DNA from: Blasia pusilla
Taxonomy: Eukaryota > Marchantiophyta > Marchantiopsida > Blasiales
Direction of reading: 5' to 3'
Assembly: GCA_050084515.1 (NCBI GenBank)
Contig: CM114271.1
Location: 60,326,001-60,390,000 of the forward strand
Length of the DNA: 64,000 bases
The notes beneath the pieces were generated by a model. That model made no database searches. It saw only the letters and a list, made by a program, of their open reading frames with translations, and was not told the origin of the DNA. The number at the start of each line of letters is the position of its first letter. The first letter of the stretch is position 1. Below are positions 32,905 to 44,756 of this stretch, piece by piece. The translations under genes and the position numbers were made by a program.

Positions 32905-34184
32905 CTCTTACGCTGTCGTGTCGAGAATCTTTCTTCGAGCAAGGGCGGGCCTTCTAGCTGCGGTAGATGCGGTCGATGCAAGGTGAACTCTCTAATAAGT
33001 TCTCCTTTTTCAATACAAAATTATGATGTACACTCTCCATTCTCTCACGACAGGTATCACAAATGAAAGTGCCGAGGCGATCACTTCTTCGTAACATCGG
33101 ACCCCGAAATTCCTAACTATAAAATCCCTATAAACTATTTTACGTTTGAACACGAGGAAGATAGCACAACTAGTGTTAAACCCTACTTGACCAGGCCTAT
33201 TGACATCCATGGATCGCTATATAAGGACATACAAAGTACAATCCCATGTCCTTCCATATGTGACGATAGGAAGAATCACCGGAGTTGGAGATTGCATGAC
33301 CTGGTTCATGAACGCCTCCCAAAAGTGATAAACTAAATAGCGAGTGAACCAGTGCCTATCTACAAAAAGTACCTTGACACGGTAAGGATTGAGGAAAGGA
33401 AAGTCGGGCACAACTCGTGCTCCATCCCTATCCATGCTTGACACACATTCTCTACTCTCCTCAAGAATGGGTTTTGGCGGAGTTATTCTCCCACGAAGGG
33501 TAATCCACTCTCATTGGGGAAGTAACAAGCCAAAACTTCCGCTATTTTAGTATGACTAAACTCCTCTACGGTGACAAACCTCTCATCCCCACACACACAC
33601 ACCACACTCTAGAAATCTCTCAAAGAATAGACCATAGTCAAGTTACTCTCCCAAGAAGGGTGATCCACTCTCATTGGAAGAGCAAGCAATCCCAAAGCCA
33701 TACACTCAAGAGAGACACGAGAGACTCGAGATGTGGAATAGAAGGTGATGAACCCTTGAAGGTCCCTCCTCTTTATATACTCACAAGGGATCCACAAGAG
33801 TACGAAATAGAGCTTATCTTATCTTGTGCCACATGGCTTCCTCTCAAGGCTTAGCCAATCACATTTTGACACAAGTAGATTTCCTCTTATCTCTTCCAAA
33901 ATATCCTCTTTTACCCACATGATATTTTCCAAATTACCCCAACTAACCTAGCCACCAACCAAGACTACTTTTGCTTTTCATTAAAGCAACTACTTTACTT
34001 TTATAAAGTCATCTTTTATTTATTACCTCCTTTTCCTAAAGTTGGGCCCGCATAAAAGAGGCACCATAAAGAGGTTTAAACATAAGAATCTCCTTTTTCT
34101 AAGCCAATTTACTTAATACTAATGAAACTCTATCTAACACTTACTGACGAAGGAGTTTACACACTGGTTGATTTTACTATACGA
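32905..34184 (+). repeat. 1.28-kb dispersed repeat, copy 1 (inside CACTA)
   Basis: It closely matches 43,386-44,670 in the same orientation, including a shared minus-strand 66-codon frame (VGFNTS, IFLVFKRKIVYRDFIVRNFG). Flanked by a 17-bp direct repeat GCTTTGCTCTAATCTCC at 32,872 and 34,189, which may be an insertion footprint. Probably a solo LTR or a non-autonomous element; the class is not determined. Confidence 0.85.
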
Positions 34185-35287
34185 CAACGCTTTGCTCTAA
34201 TCTCCACCTTGAATGCCATGCAATGCAGCGTCAGGGAATCAATTCATATCCATCACGCCTAGAGACTCCATTACCCTACAAGGCCTCTCTCGGGACTCTA
34301 CCGTACTCAGTGCGTCGGGAAAACATGAAGTGGGGCATTTTTGTTTAAGGTTGTTCAAACTATAAGTTGTGTCCGAATTTTAAATAGATAGTAGAGTGGA
34401 GTAATAAACACCAATGGACACATTTATCAACCTTGATCGATAGAACATCGGGGAGCATGTTTGTGTTTTTTTCCTTGTGGTACCTAAAATGAATTGCCAA
34501 TGAGAATTGGGAGAGAGAAGTTTTGAATTTCCATTTTCTTTCATCTTTTAAGCGCGAGTTCATAGAGCATTTTCCATTGGGACTGGGGACATATCATGGT
34601 CTCTCTCTTTTTTGGATATGCTGCTTACACAAAGCTACGGTGTCTACTTCACTATAGTTGGATCTCAAGATCGACAATGATAGCTGCTTTGCTTACAGCA
34701 AAGCACACCGACTTTGGGCGTTTACACACTCTCTAACTTTGGTACAAAAGACTCATTTCCTCTCAAAATAAGAGCAAATGAGACTCCCCTCGTATATTTT
34801 ATGTTTGGGTGATTACCATTGAGACCATTAGGAGAGCTCTAGGTTTCAGAAAATAAACTCTTAACAACACTTTCTACCTTACCTGATTGGGGACACCAAA
34901 ATCATTCTCTGTTTCCAAACTTGAAAATAAGTTCCATCAAACTTAGGAATATCTAAAGCTCTAAGATGAGCCATTACTAGTTGACAAGATTCATCTGGCT
35001 TTCCTCTCAATTTCTACGCCCTCAATTGGAGTAAGATTTCAAGCACATGAAAGCACACCGACTTTGGGTGCGTGATTGATATCTATGGCGAGTCATACAG
35101 ATGTCCTTCTATAAAAACACCATGCTTCTTGGACACTCTTCAAAGACATAATTGATCAGGCATTGCTTCTCATGACTGGTCACGAGTCCTCTATGGACTC
35201 TTCATTTGCTTCTCTCTCTACACCCATCCCAATCTCAAGCACCGTCCAACCAGGGGGTCTATGGTCGCAAGGCTACGACCGTAACTA

Positions 35288-35292
<5 letters not shown>
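34185..35292. other. CACTA interior, no recognised gene
   Basis: No domain is recognised on either strand. A short motif AAAGCACACCGACTTTGGG occurs twice (about 34,702 and 35,047), suggesting subterminal-type repeats. Confidence 0.45.

Positions 35293-35358
<66 letters not shown>
35293..35358 (+). repeat. (CT)33 microsatellite
   Basis: 66 bp of pure CT dinucleotides inside the CACTA element. Confidence 0.99.
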
Positions 35359-35362
<4 letters not shown>

Positions 35363-35781
35363 GTGAGTGCTGACCATAAAGTGTTGGTGCAGAGATTCAA
35401 GTGTTATAATTGTTGGTGGCTGGTAGAGCTTTGCAGGAGTCAGAGCATATAGTAAGCACGTATAAAAATTTGGAAGCTACGATTTCCCTGAACACGATTA
35501 ACAAGGTATGAAATCTGATTGAAATTCAGGGGATGTTTTTGTAGGAACTTATTGGATATCTTAATGGACATGTGCGTCATATAGTGCAATAACGAAAATC
35601 CAAGAGTTGTACAAAAACAATCCCTCCTCAATATTAGAGATCCCCTGTACCAATCCATGAAAAGATCCATAGGTGGATACTTGAGGGAGAGGTGGACGAT
35701 CTGTATGGTGACATCTTTGTATACTTAATTTTGAACTAATCTTTTGTTAATTAGTAAATATTTAGGAATGTAACATCCTTC

Positions 35782-36432
35782 ATGTCTCTGGATGGCATCC
35801 GAGTGATGGCGGGTGTTTCGTTCCAACCAATGGTTCAAAATGACACAGGGTATTTTTTGTCCAGATTAAGGAGCCTTCATTTTGAAGTGAAGGTCAAGAT
35901 CTTTACCATGAGCAGGCCTACTAGTCTCTTGGACCGTATCCTTGCCCTCCCAGAATCTGCAAGGGCAAACATTTGTTACTTTCGTGCTTACTCTGACCGT
36001 TATTGGACCCCAAATAGGCGACAAAGGCAGACTAGGAATTGGCTATTCCACTTAGAATATCGCCACGTGTAAGTGCGATTTGTAAACATTTTTATGTGGA
36101 GGGAGGATAGAGGATCACTATTAGCATGGCTAATACTTGGGGTCAACCGCAAAATCACTCTTCATATCTATCATGATCCAGGGGGGATTCTCCCTGGGGA
36201 GGATCATCCCATTGTTAGGAAGGCACGAGCCATCATTGAATATGCACATTCTATTGGTGGCCACATGGTAGAGCTTATTCTTGAGTATTGTAATACTTGG
36301 GAAGTTGTAACCTCGGGGGACTTAGTATGCATTCACTCAAGTCGTAGAACAATTTCCAAGAAAGTTTGCAGATGTTGCCTAAACATATGCCGTGATGCTG
36401 CAGTATGGCAACAAGTCAGATCCATAGCCTAA
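35782..36432 (+). pseudogene. Unidentified CACTA-borne protein remnant
   Basis: Two frames, broken by a stop at about 36,070, encode 96 and 119 codons: SLLDRILALPESARANICYF, RQTRNWLFHLEYRHV, LHIYHDPGGILPGEDHPIVR and LEYCNTWEVVTSGDLVCIHS. The composition looks like real protein (balanced, with Trp and Cys) and the stretch sits just upstream of the PHD cluster in the same orientation. I recognise no family. Confidence 0.45.
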
Positions 36433-36886
36433 CTTGAGGCCCTTCATATGGCAGAGGGATAACATTTGTAATTGTTAACATGAAGACAATAGGAGGATCC
36501 ATTTTTGCCACTCATTGATTGAGTCACCGTTATTTTTCTTCATTGATATAATTGGGCTTATTTTGAGGGGGCATGGTGTGTGTACACTCTTGACCTTGGA
36601 CGATAAAAGATGCTATTACGAGGATGTATGCAACAAATAATTAATAATAAGTAATGTTTTATGTAGAAACAATTGCTTCTTATGCTACTTAACTTTAACT
36701 TGTTCTATGTACACGTACGAAAGGATTGACTATTGGAAATCCGAGTATCGTGAAGGCTATAGGTAACCTCCACATCCACTGACATCCATTTTTTAGCTTT
36801 TTTTTTCCATGCCTGAATCATGGCATTCAAGATCCATTGAATTTCTACACCTATTCCTCATCTTATTGTCTTTTGTCTCGAAATGC

Positions 36887-37507
36887 ATGAGTAACCAACG
36901 TACAAGGATGGCGCACCCAAAATACCAGGCCAAGAAAACCCCCGAGGTGAGCACTTATGCGCGATATAGTGCACTCAAGGGTCTGCAAAAGGCAGCCCAT
37001 ATTTGTGCAATATGTGATGATGGGGAAGGCCTTGTTGGTTGCGACGGGCCTTGTGTCAGACACTTCCACACAATTTCATAATGAGCGGGGGCTATAGAGA
37101 ACTCTTATCGAGGGGTCAACCTCCTACCAAACCACAAGGGGAGCTGGTTGTGCCAGGATTGTGTGAAGAAAATGGCTCGGTGTGCCAAGTGTGGTCTAGA
37201 GGGGAGTTTTGGAGAGAGGGAGGATTTTGGGGTTCGTGTGAGAAAGTGCCCAGATACCTTTTGTGTGAGGTTTTTTTGCTTTACTTGTTTGCCTAGGAGA
37301 GCGGAGTCTTGCCCCATACATTATTGCCCATAATGCCATAAGCATGATGAGGAGTTGTGGGAGGACATAATCTATTGTCCTAGGTGCCCCACTGCATGGC
37401 ATTGGACTTGCTTGAAGAAGGCTATGAGCAAGGGCTATGCATGCGATCGGATTATATATGACCATGCTGCATGTGGTGAGGATAGGTGGTGGTTATATTT
37501 CCACTAG
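36887..37507 (+). pseudogene. EDM2-like PHD zinc-finger cluster carried by the CACTA element
   Basis: A single frame with stops at 37,079, 37,082 and 37,331 but no indel encodes CAICDDGEGLVGCDGPC then VRHFH, then WLCQDCVKKMARCAKCG, then CPDTFCVRFFCFTC, then a Cys-His stretch with YCPRCPTAWHWTCLKKA. The order (PHD, bridging CxxC, second PHD with a CGxxYH-like box, RCPxAxHxxCL) is that of EDM2, a plant reader of silenced, transposon-bearing introns, and of related NSD-type PHD arrays. The flanking methyltransferase-like part of EDM2 is absent. It may be a captured host fragment or a standing component of this transposon family. Confidence 0.65.
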
Positions 37508-38559
37508 CACAAAGTTGATCCCACACTTTAGACTCCTTTGAGAGGTCATATTTCATGGATTTGATTTTCAGGTAGGCAGATGAGAGATATGTATGTGAAC
37601 AGAATTCCGTGGCATTTTGGTGGAGAGTAGAGGGTAGCCACTTCCGATGTAAAGAGGGTCAAGGCTCTAAAGATGCTTACTAGGTAGGTGGTATGACTTC
37701 GTATAGAGACTCGTCATTACCTACCCTCTGATTTTGAGGGTTCCAATCTTTTGAATTTTTTATCAAAAGGCCATAATTGCGAAACTATATAATATTAGGT
37801 TTTGTATCAACATTATGCAGTTTTTTTTATGGAAGAATGAAATGTAATCGTGGTGGTTTCTAAAAGACTCTTGGGATTAGGTTCTTGATTAGGATGTGTA
37901 TGGTTACAGGTGGAATTTTGTATTCATTCGTCATCCATTGCTATATCCAATCATGCAAGTGTAAGTTTATAGGTAGGTAGTCCATCATGGAAAACCATTG
38001 GCAACACAGTACCAAAATGAGAATTGTTGAGCTTCCCCCGCTCCCAAGAGGCGGTGTCTCTAAAGTATTAATGTGTCATGAGACCTCATCGGGATGCGCA
38101 TCGGGTACGATGCCAACCTCTCTTTTTGCAGGGATTGTAGCTTGCATCATGGCCTTCCTTGAATTGTCCCATGATGAAAGCTGTCGACTTAAGACAAACT
38201 TTGTGAAATTTGGTGGGAGAGAGACTGATTGGTCCAAAGCTTTGTGGTCCACCTCCACAAGTCACTAAAGAGTAGATTCTGGATTGGGGACACCAAAAGA
38301 CCATGTACGACATGGAAAGAGGCACAGGTGGGGGTTTAGAGGGGGGACCACAACGCCAAAATACAAAAGCTCCAAATGCTCAATGGGATCTAGGACATAG
38401 ATATGGTGTGAAACGGCAGAGCATACTTTATGTGGAGTTAGACTACTGGCGGGTAATCTATGTCACCCATCCGCTCAAACGCAGTTTCTATTATTTTCCG
38501 CACCAGATGCTTTCAAGAATTGAGGCTCGTTGATCATCCATTTGTACTCATGGTTGTCA
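37508..38559 (+). other. CACTA interior before TNP2, weakly coding
   Basis: A 93-codon frame at 37,987-38,268 (RIVELPPLPRGG, KALWSTSTSH) and HNLDVMH at 38,590 suggest the decayed N-terminal half of the transposase, but only the last part is convincing. Confidence 0.4.
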
Positions 38560-39475
38560 TATGGGGTGTAACAAGAGTTCAAACCTAGCAAACATAATCT
38601 AGACGTAATGCATATTGAGAAAAATGTATGTGAGAGCCTATTGAGGTTCCTTTATGGGGAGAAGGACACCGCAATAGTGCCATTGGATCTCCAAGAGAGG
38701 AGAATACGTTCTCAATTGTGGTTGAAGGATGATAAGAACAGACCAAATGTGGTATTGAAATACCATGCACCTTATGTTTGTACAAATAGAGAGTGGAAAA
38801 CATTTCTTTTGAGGCTTCAATCTTTGAAAGTTCCGCAGGTGCCTTCAAAAAGCATGTAAAAAACAAGAAACTCGGTAGTATGAAGACACACAATTATCAT
38901 GTACTTATGCAACAGATTCTGCCTGTATGCTTAAGGGGATTGATGCAGAAGCCGGTTTTTAATGCAATCATGTGATTGTACAAGGTGTTTGGTCGTATAT
39001 GTGTGAAGGTCTTTGATCCAACAAGCTTTCCCAGGCTCAAAGATGATGTGGCAGAATTATTGTGCGATTTGGAGATCCATTTTCCTCCCGCATTCTTTGA
39101 TGTCATGACTCATCTCGTTATCCATGTTGTGGAAGAGCTTGGATAGTACGGGCCTATTTATACGAGGTGGATATTTCCACTTGAGCGTTTAATGAAAATC
39201 TTGAAAGACCACGTCTTGACAAGATGTAGGCCTGAGGTTAACATGGCAATGGGTTGCATTTCGCACGAGACCTTGGGATATTTGACAAAGTATATGGTGG
39301 GGTTTGAACTTGTGAAGGCTAGGATATGGCAAGCAGAGGAAGATGAGGGAGCGGTAGGTGAAGTTCTTCAAGGCACAGGTTCCCTATTGCAACTGCCGAG
39401 GCATATTTGGCAGATGGCTCATGAATATGTGTTGCAAAACACTAGTGTAATGCAACCATGGTGGAGGTAAGTAAA
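38560..39475 (+). pseudogene. TNP2-type CACTA transposase, central/C-terminal part
   Basis: It encodes MHIEKNVCESLLRFLYGEKD (38,608 on), RRIRSQLWLKDD, HAPYVCTN, then after a frameshift near 38,850 KTHNYHVLMQQILPVCLRGL, FDPTSFPRLKDDVAELLCDL, HFPPAFFDVMTHLVIHVVEE, TRWIFPLERLMKILKDHV and TRCRPEVNMAMGCISHE. This is the end of Transposase_21 followed by the DUF4218 domain in the usual order. In the living family it cuts and joins transposon ends. Stops at about 38,973 and 39,144. Confidence 0.88.
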
Positions 39476-39950
39476 GGGTTGAATGACTCAAGCCTATGTG
39501 TTGTTGCATTTATTTGGCTTCCTTGGTTTTTTATGTCGTCGCTCACCAGATACGGGTCGGCTGATAATGGCATGACCTCTACAGGTAATATAATATGGAG
39601 AAAAATGGACATATTGGGGGTGGTGCGGGGGGCTTTCCACCATTCATAGAATAGATTCGATTGGCAATCTGGGAGCATTCAGCACTATACCCAAATATGG
39701 ACTGGGATGTTTATCTTCTGTCTGCTCCACCTCGAATGTCCATCTTAGCTTACAAGAGAATGCAAGCCTATGGAAACCACTTCTGTATGGTAGATCAAAG
39801 TGACGATCATTTTGTCACATATGATTCAGGGTTGATATGTGTATTCGAGCAAATGAGCAATCACTAAGAGAGAGGATGGATGGAAATAGGATACATACGA
39901 GAGCTAACTGACGTATGGAAATTGGGAACACATCCAATCCTATCATTCTT

Positions 39951-40165
39951 ATGAAAGGGACTTGGGTGGGACCAGATTGGCGTGGGGCTAGGGCTACAAT
40001 GAAGCGTGATAGTGATGGATTATTACGAGCAAACTTTAGGAAAATGCAACCCGAATGGTCCGAACCTTTTGTATTTCCCTAGTTAGATTGAACAGGCTTT
40101 CTTCCTAGACGTGGAGGAATCGCTCGGATGGCGAGTAGTGTGCCACAAGTCGGCGAGGAATTGTA
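39951..40165 (+). pseudogene. TNP2-associated C-terminal domain (DUF4216-like)
   Basis: KGTWVGPDWRGARATMKRDS, then GLLRANFRKMQPEWSEPFVF, then after a +1 shift IEQAFFLDVEESLGWRVVCH. The order RGxRATxKRDxxGxLxANF...EPFVFPxQxEQxFF is typical of the DUF4216 domain that ends CACTA TNP2 proteins. Confidence 0.75.
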
Positions 40166-40198
40166 GGGTATCAAGTAATACTTTGGAGTTCAATTTAG

Positions 40199-40605
40199 AT
40201 GGCCACGGGGTGGGTGTTGAGCACTCAGGTGTGGGCCTTTATGAATGAATCAAAAGCATTGTGCATAATTCATGTTCTTGAAAAACTTGTCCTCATGTGC
40301 AAGGCGGAGGCTTGTTCTAAGCAAGTACGTGCCTCACATTTTGCAAAGAGGGAGCCTCTCCATCTTGGATCAAAGCGGAGAAGCTCTCGATTTCTTGGAA
40401 AGGTATTGGTAGCGATGGCAGAATTTAATGATGACATTGATGCTCGGATTGGAGGTGAAGAATCTCCCACTTGTGATCCATAGTTTGTTGCAGACTTTGG
40501 TGACGAGGATCAATCATGCTAAGATGAGTTTCGGGCTCCTAAGGAGCCCTGTCCATTTACTATTGGAGGAAAGAAGAAGCAGGTAATTTTTCCAATCAAT
40601 TAGAG
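40199..40605 (+). pseudogene. Probable CACTA transposase tail or second ORF
   Basis: A 94-codon frame (AFMNESKALCIIHVLEKLVL, VLVAMAEFNDDIDARIGGEE) runs on to FRAPKEPCPFTIGGKKKQ before a GTAATT that could be a splice donor. Position suggests the end of the TNP2 gene. No family match by eye. Confidence 0.35.
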
Positions 40606-41526
40606 AGGATGTGTGTCTACAATTGTGTTTCAAGATTAGTGGCATTTGCAAGAAATTGTCTCTAATTGGTGGGTTGCATTGCATTGGCTGAAAGGGACAG
40701 TTGGGGGGCAAGCTACTTGGGGAAGGGATATTGCACCCGGACGTGTACTCGAAAGTCGTATTCCTCTCAAAGAGCTAGTGGGTGTCTCAAGGCGGTAGAG
40801 ATGGAGCCTATGCATAGAACTCCAAGCCAAGGTCATTATCCGGTGGATATTGTCCAACAGGGCAAGGGTGGAATAGTACGAATCTCTCGATTTGCAATCT
40901 CAAATTTCTCTTTCATTATACATTATAGGATGATGGTGGAAAGGTTGTGTGATGTGTCTGTACTACACTGACATATATATCATGTGTAGACTCTATGTAG
41001 GGTGGATTCTCCAACTACACGGAGGGACCCTATCATGCGGTGCCAAATAGTCAACATCGGTTTGGAAGTAGCCACTACCTTTATGGACTCAATGATAGCA
41101 CTCCGGAAATGTATGGACAGCCTCAATGGTTGGGGCTGGACCCACTCAAGGACTGAAAATGACAAAGGCTACAGGTAATAGCAAGTCACATATATATAGA
41201 GAAGTATCATCCCTATTTGGAGATTTTCTTCTTGATGTTTTCACTAAGTAGTGACTTGACATCGATGCATAGAGTTTGTTTGTAGGCATACAGACTTGCA
41301 AAGTGGGCAATTTTCTTCAATGAAGATATTCATGTGTGCAACAAACTATACAACTTTGGGCTTGCGACGGGCAAGTGTAGAGACAACATACACACCAAAC
41401 TCAGTGACTGAGAGCAATGTGCAAGGTGAGGGGGTAAAGGTCGGAAAAGTGGGTATGAACAACTCTGGTTGGATCACCACAACTTCATAAGGAAATAATA
41501 GGTGGCATGCAGATTTTAGAGCCGAG

Positions 41527-41736
41527 GTGTTGCGATGGCTTGACTTCTCCATTGTGAATTTTTCAGACCAACACTCAGGGGATTGGAATTCGGTGTTGAG
41601 TGATATTTCTGCTAGATGGGAGTATGTTGGAAACAATGGCAATGGAGTGGCTGATGCCCAAGTCAGCGAGATGCAACTGGAGCTGGATGGCATGGAGAGA
41701 GTGATGAGGAGTCAGTGCCCGGATGGCACGCGTTAG
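41527..41736 (+). pseudogene. Unidentified CACTA-side ORF
   Basis: A 69-codon frame (EVLRWLDFSIVNFSDQHS, LELDGMERVMRSQCPDGTR) in CACTA orientation ends exactly where gypsy sequence resumes. It may be a TnpA-like exon; unproven. Confidence 0.3.
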
Positions 41737-42655
41737 CCTATTTAGGCATGTTGGCTATGTAGATCCAAAGTGTGGAGACTTTGATGGTGATGTCTAGTGG
41801 AGAGTCCTTGGATCGTGAGGCCGGTGAGGAGACGACACATGGACGATATATTCATGATGATGGAGTAGTCTTGGAGCACCTTCGTACGGGCAGCGTTGCG
41901 AGCACTATGGATGCTAAAGAGCGGGATCGGATCCTACAGCGGGCCACACGATTCTGTTAGGAGGGGAGACATGTTTTGAGGGTTTAGGAGGATGGTAGAG
42001 TACGCATAGTGCCGCATCCTTCTTAGAGAGCATGACTAGTGCATCATGCCCACGAGGAGCTGGGTCACTTTGGGATGAAGCAGACATGCAACTTGCTCCT
42101 GATTTAGTATTGGTGGCCAAGCATGCATACTCACGTTCAGCAGTTTGTTGTCAGGTGCATGGTGTGTGATTGGGTCCAAGCATCGTTCAATGCTCGGATT
42201 CCACAATTGCATCCATTACCGATCATGGGCTTAGGATATAGACAGAGTTTGGATTTTGCACGACCTTTCCCTTTGACAGAGCGTCATAGTCGTTATGTGT
42301 TGGTGATGGTCGAGCACTTCTCGGAGTGGATCGAGTTGGTTGCATTGCCTGAGAAGCGAGTGAGGGAGTAGCTTATGCCTTCCTTGACAGAGTGCTGAGT
42401 CATTATGGCACACCGGCTGAGGTGTTGACAGACCAGGTTACAAAATTTCGCAGTGAGTTCCTGGCCTTGTGTGTTCAGGCGTTGATTGACCAGTGCACGA
42501 GTTCGCAAGATCATCCAGAGACGGATGGATTAGCGGAGAGAGTTGTCCATCCAGTGAAGAGGGATTTATGCAAGTATGGCTTGCAGAGAAGTCACCTAGG
42601 AGATTGGGACCTCAAGTGGATGTGGTTGGCGATGGGATACATATTTAGTAGGTAG
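41733..42655 (+). pseudogene. Inner gypsy integrase (HHCC zinc finger and catalytic core)
   Basis: Lead-in KERDRILQRATRF, then the HHCC finger (LVHHAHEELGHFG at 42,037 on, CMVC at 42,156-42,167), then the core: SLDFARPFPLTERHSRYVLV (first Asp), LTDQVTKFRSEF (second Asp) and HPETDGLAERVV (Glu), in the D-D-E order of retroelement integrases. Frameshift at about 42,371; stops in the finger region. Inserts the cDNA into chromosomes when intact. The RT and RNase H that should precede it are missing. Confidence 0.88.
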
Positions 42656-42682
42656 GCATCCTTAGGGTCTTTTTCACCGCAC

Positions 42683-43131
42683 TTGCTAGTTTATGGCCGA
42701 CAGCCAGATTTACCTGCGGCCATTTGTCGAGATGTTGGTGAGGTTCTAGACCTTGATGCCCCAAATGTATGGATGCAAGCATGTTGTCAGAGGGCTGAGT
42801 TGTTTCGGAGAGTGATCCCCATGACGTTCGAGAACTTGACGATTGCGCAACATTGGGATACGTTGAGGTATCCGACTATAGGGGGTGGTGGTTATCGACC
42901 AACTATCCGGAGGTTTCATCAAGGAGATTATGTCTACTTGGAGCAGACAACACCGACGACGTTGGATGTGACTGTAGGGCGGACTATCCTAAGAGTGCGT
43001 GACGTTTTGCCATCCGGTGTTCTCTGGCAGGAGGGACGCGATGGTATGGTATGGAAGGATCATGTGCGTAATTGTGCGCCATGTCACCTTCCTAACATTG
43101 ATGGTGCAGTAGATTCGAGCTCAGCAGTAGT
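42683..43131 (+). pseudogene. Inner gypsy integrase C-terminal region
   Basis: An open stretch with GRQPDLPAAICRDVGEVLDL, FENLTIAQHWDTLRYPTI, FHQGDYVYLEQTTPTTLDV and WKDHVRNCAPCHLP. The GDYVYL segment is the SH3-like C-terminal domain seen in gypsy integrases. It reads straight into the PHD finger without a stop. Confidence 0.82.
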
Positions 43132-43330
43132 TCTTGCAAGCTTGCATTGTATGTTGTGTGGTTCTGCTCATGGTGCGGCCATGATGCTAGTATGTAATGG
43201 ATGTTCGAGAGGTTGGCATATGGCATGTTTGATGCCACCTCTCGCTAGGGTTTCTCCTAGATGATGGATGTGTCCCAGACGTACATACAGGAGATACTAT
43301 GTAGGTTTTGATCTTGTCTGTTTCTGTGAC
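43132..43330 (+). pseudogene. PHD finger fused to the gypsy integrase C-terminus
   Basis: HCMLCGSAHGAAMMLVCNGC, then SRGWHMACLMPPLARV, then WMCPRR. The spacing C-x2-C-x11-C-x2-C-x4-H-x2-C-...-W-x-C-x2 is a PHD finger (C4HC3). The final Cys codon reads CGT (Arg) and a stop separates it from the rest, so this copy is broken. Chromoviruses often have a chromodomain here; in this family a PHD finger, a histone-tail reader, takes its place. Confidence 0.82.
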
Positions 43331-43385
43331 ATGGATGACAAGAAGGAGACTAACGATGGGACCACATGAGCACCCGACTTTTATG

Positions 43386-44670
43386 CTCTTAGCGTTGTCA
43401 TGTCAAGAGTCTTTCTTTGAGTAAGGGCATGCCTTCTAGATGCGGCAGATGCGGTCGATGCAAGATGAATTATCTGAGAAGATCTCCTTTTTCAATATAA
43501 AATTATTATGTATACTCTCCATTCTTTCACGACAAGTATCACAAATGGAAGTGCCGAGGAGATCACTTCTTCGTAACATCGGACCGCGAAATTCCTAACT
43601 ATAAAATCCCTATAGACTATTTTACGCTTGTATACGAGGAAGATAGCACCACTAGTATTAAACCCTACTTGAGCAGGCCTATTGACGTCCATCGATTGCT
43701 ATATACGGACATAAAAAATATAATCCCATGTCCTTCCATATGTGACGATAGGAAGGATCACCGGAGTTGGAGATTGAATGACCTGGTTCATGAACGCCTC
43801 TCCAAAGTTATAAACTAAATAGCGAGTGAACTAGTGCCTATCTACAAAGAGTATCTTGACATGGTATAGATTAAGGAAAGGAAAGTCGGGCACAACTCGT
43901 GCTCCACCCCTATCCATGCTAGACAGACATTCTCTATTCTCCTCAAGAATGGGTTTTGGCGGAGTTATTCTCCCAAGAGGGTAATCCACTCTCATTGGGG
44001 AAGTAACAAGCCAAAACATTCACTATTTTAGTATAATTAAACTTCTCTAAGGTGACAAACCTATCATCTCCACACACACACCTCACTCTAGAAACCTCTC
44101 GAAGAATAGACCATGGTCAAGTTACTCTCCCAAGAAGGGTGATCCACTCTCATTGGAAGAGCAAGTAATCCCAAAGTCATACACTCAAGAGTGACACGAA
44201 AGACTCAAGATGTGGAATAGAAGGTGATGAACCCTTGAAGGTCCCTCCTCTTTATATACTCACAAGAGACCCAGAAGAGTACGAAATAGAGCTAATTTTA
44301 TCTTGTGCCACATGGCTTCCTCTCAAGGCTTAGCCAATCACATTTTGACACAAGGAGATTTCCTCTTATCTCTTCCAAAATATCCTCTTTTACCCACTTG
44401 ATATTTTCCAAATTACCCCAACTAACCTAGCCACCAACCAAGTCTATTTTTGCTTTTCATTAAAGTACCAACCTCACTACCTTACTTTTATAAAGTCATC
44501 CTTTATTTATTACCTCTTTTCTTAAAGTTGGGCCCGCATAAAAGAGGCACCATAAAGAGGTTTAAACATGGGAATTTCCTTTTCCTAAGCTAGTTTACTT
44601 AATACTAATAAATTTCTATCTAACACTTAACGAGGAAAGAGTTTACACATTGGCTGATTTTATTATACGA
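43386..44670 (+). repeat. 1.28-kb dispersed repeat, copy 2 (in the gypsy 3' region)
   Basis: Direct copy of 32,905-34,184. It begins directly after the gypsy PHD/tail coding end and ends at TATACGA. The 17-bp flanking repeat seen at copy 1 is absent here. Confidence 0.85.
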
Positions 44671-44756
44671 GAGTTGCCTAGAGATGTATGTCGTGGTAAG
44701 TAGGGATAGATGGCTATCTGGAGTTAGAGGGACCTCACCACCAGCTAAAGGGACGA

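Noticed and set aside
43386-44670. The 1.28-kb repeats as LTRs of one 9.2-kb element between 34.2 and 43.4 kb
   Set aside because: The interval contains CACTA transposase and the integrase of the gypsy, whose own LTRs lie elsewhere; no coherent element fits.
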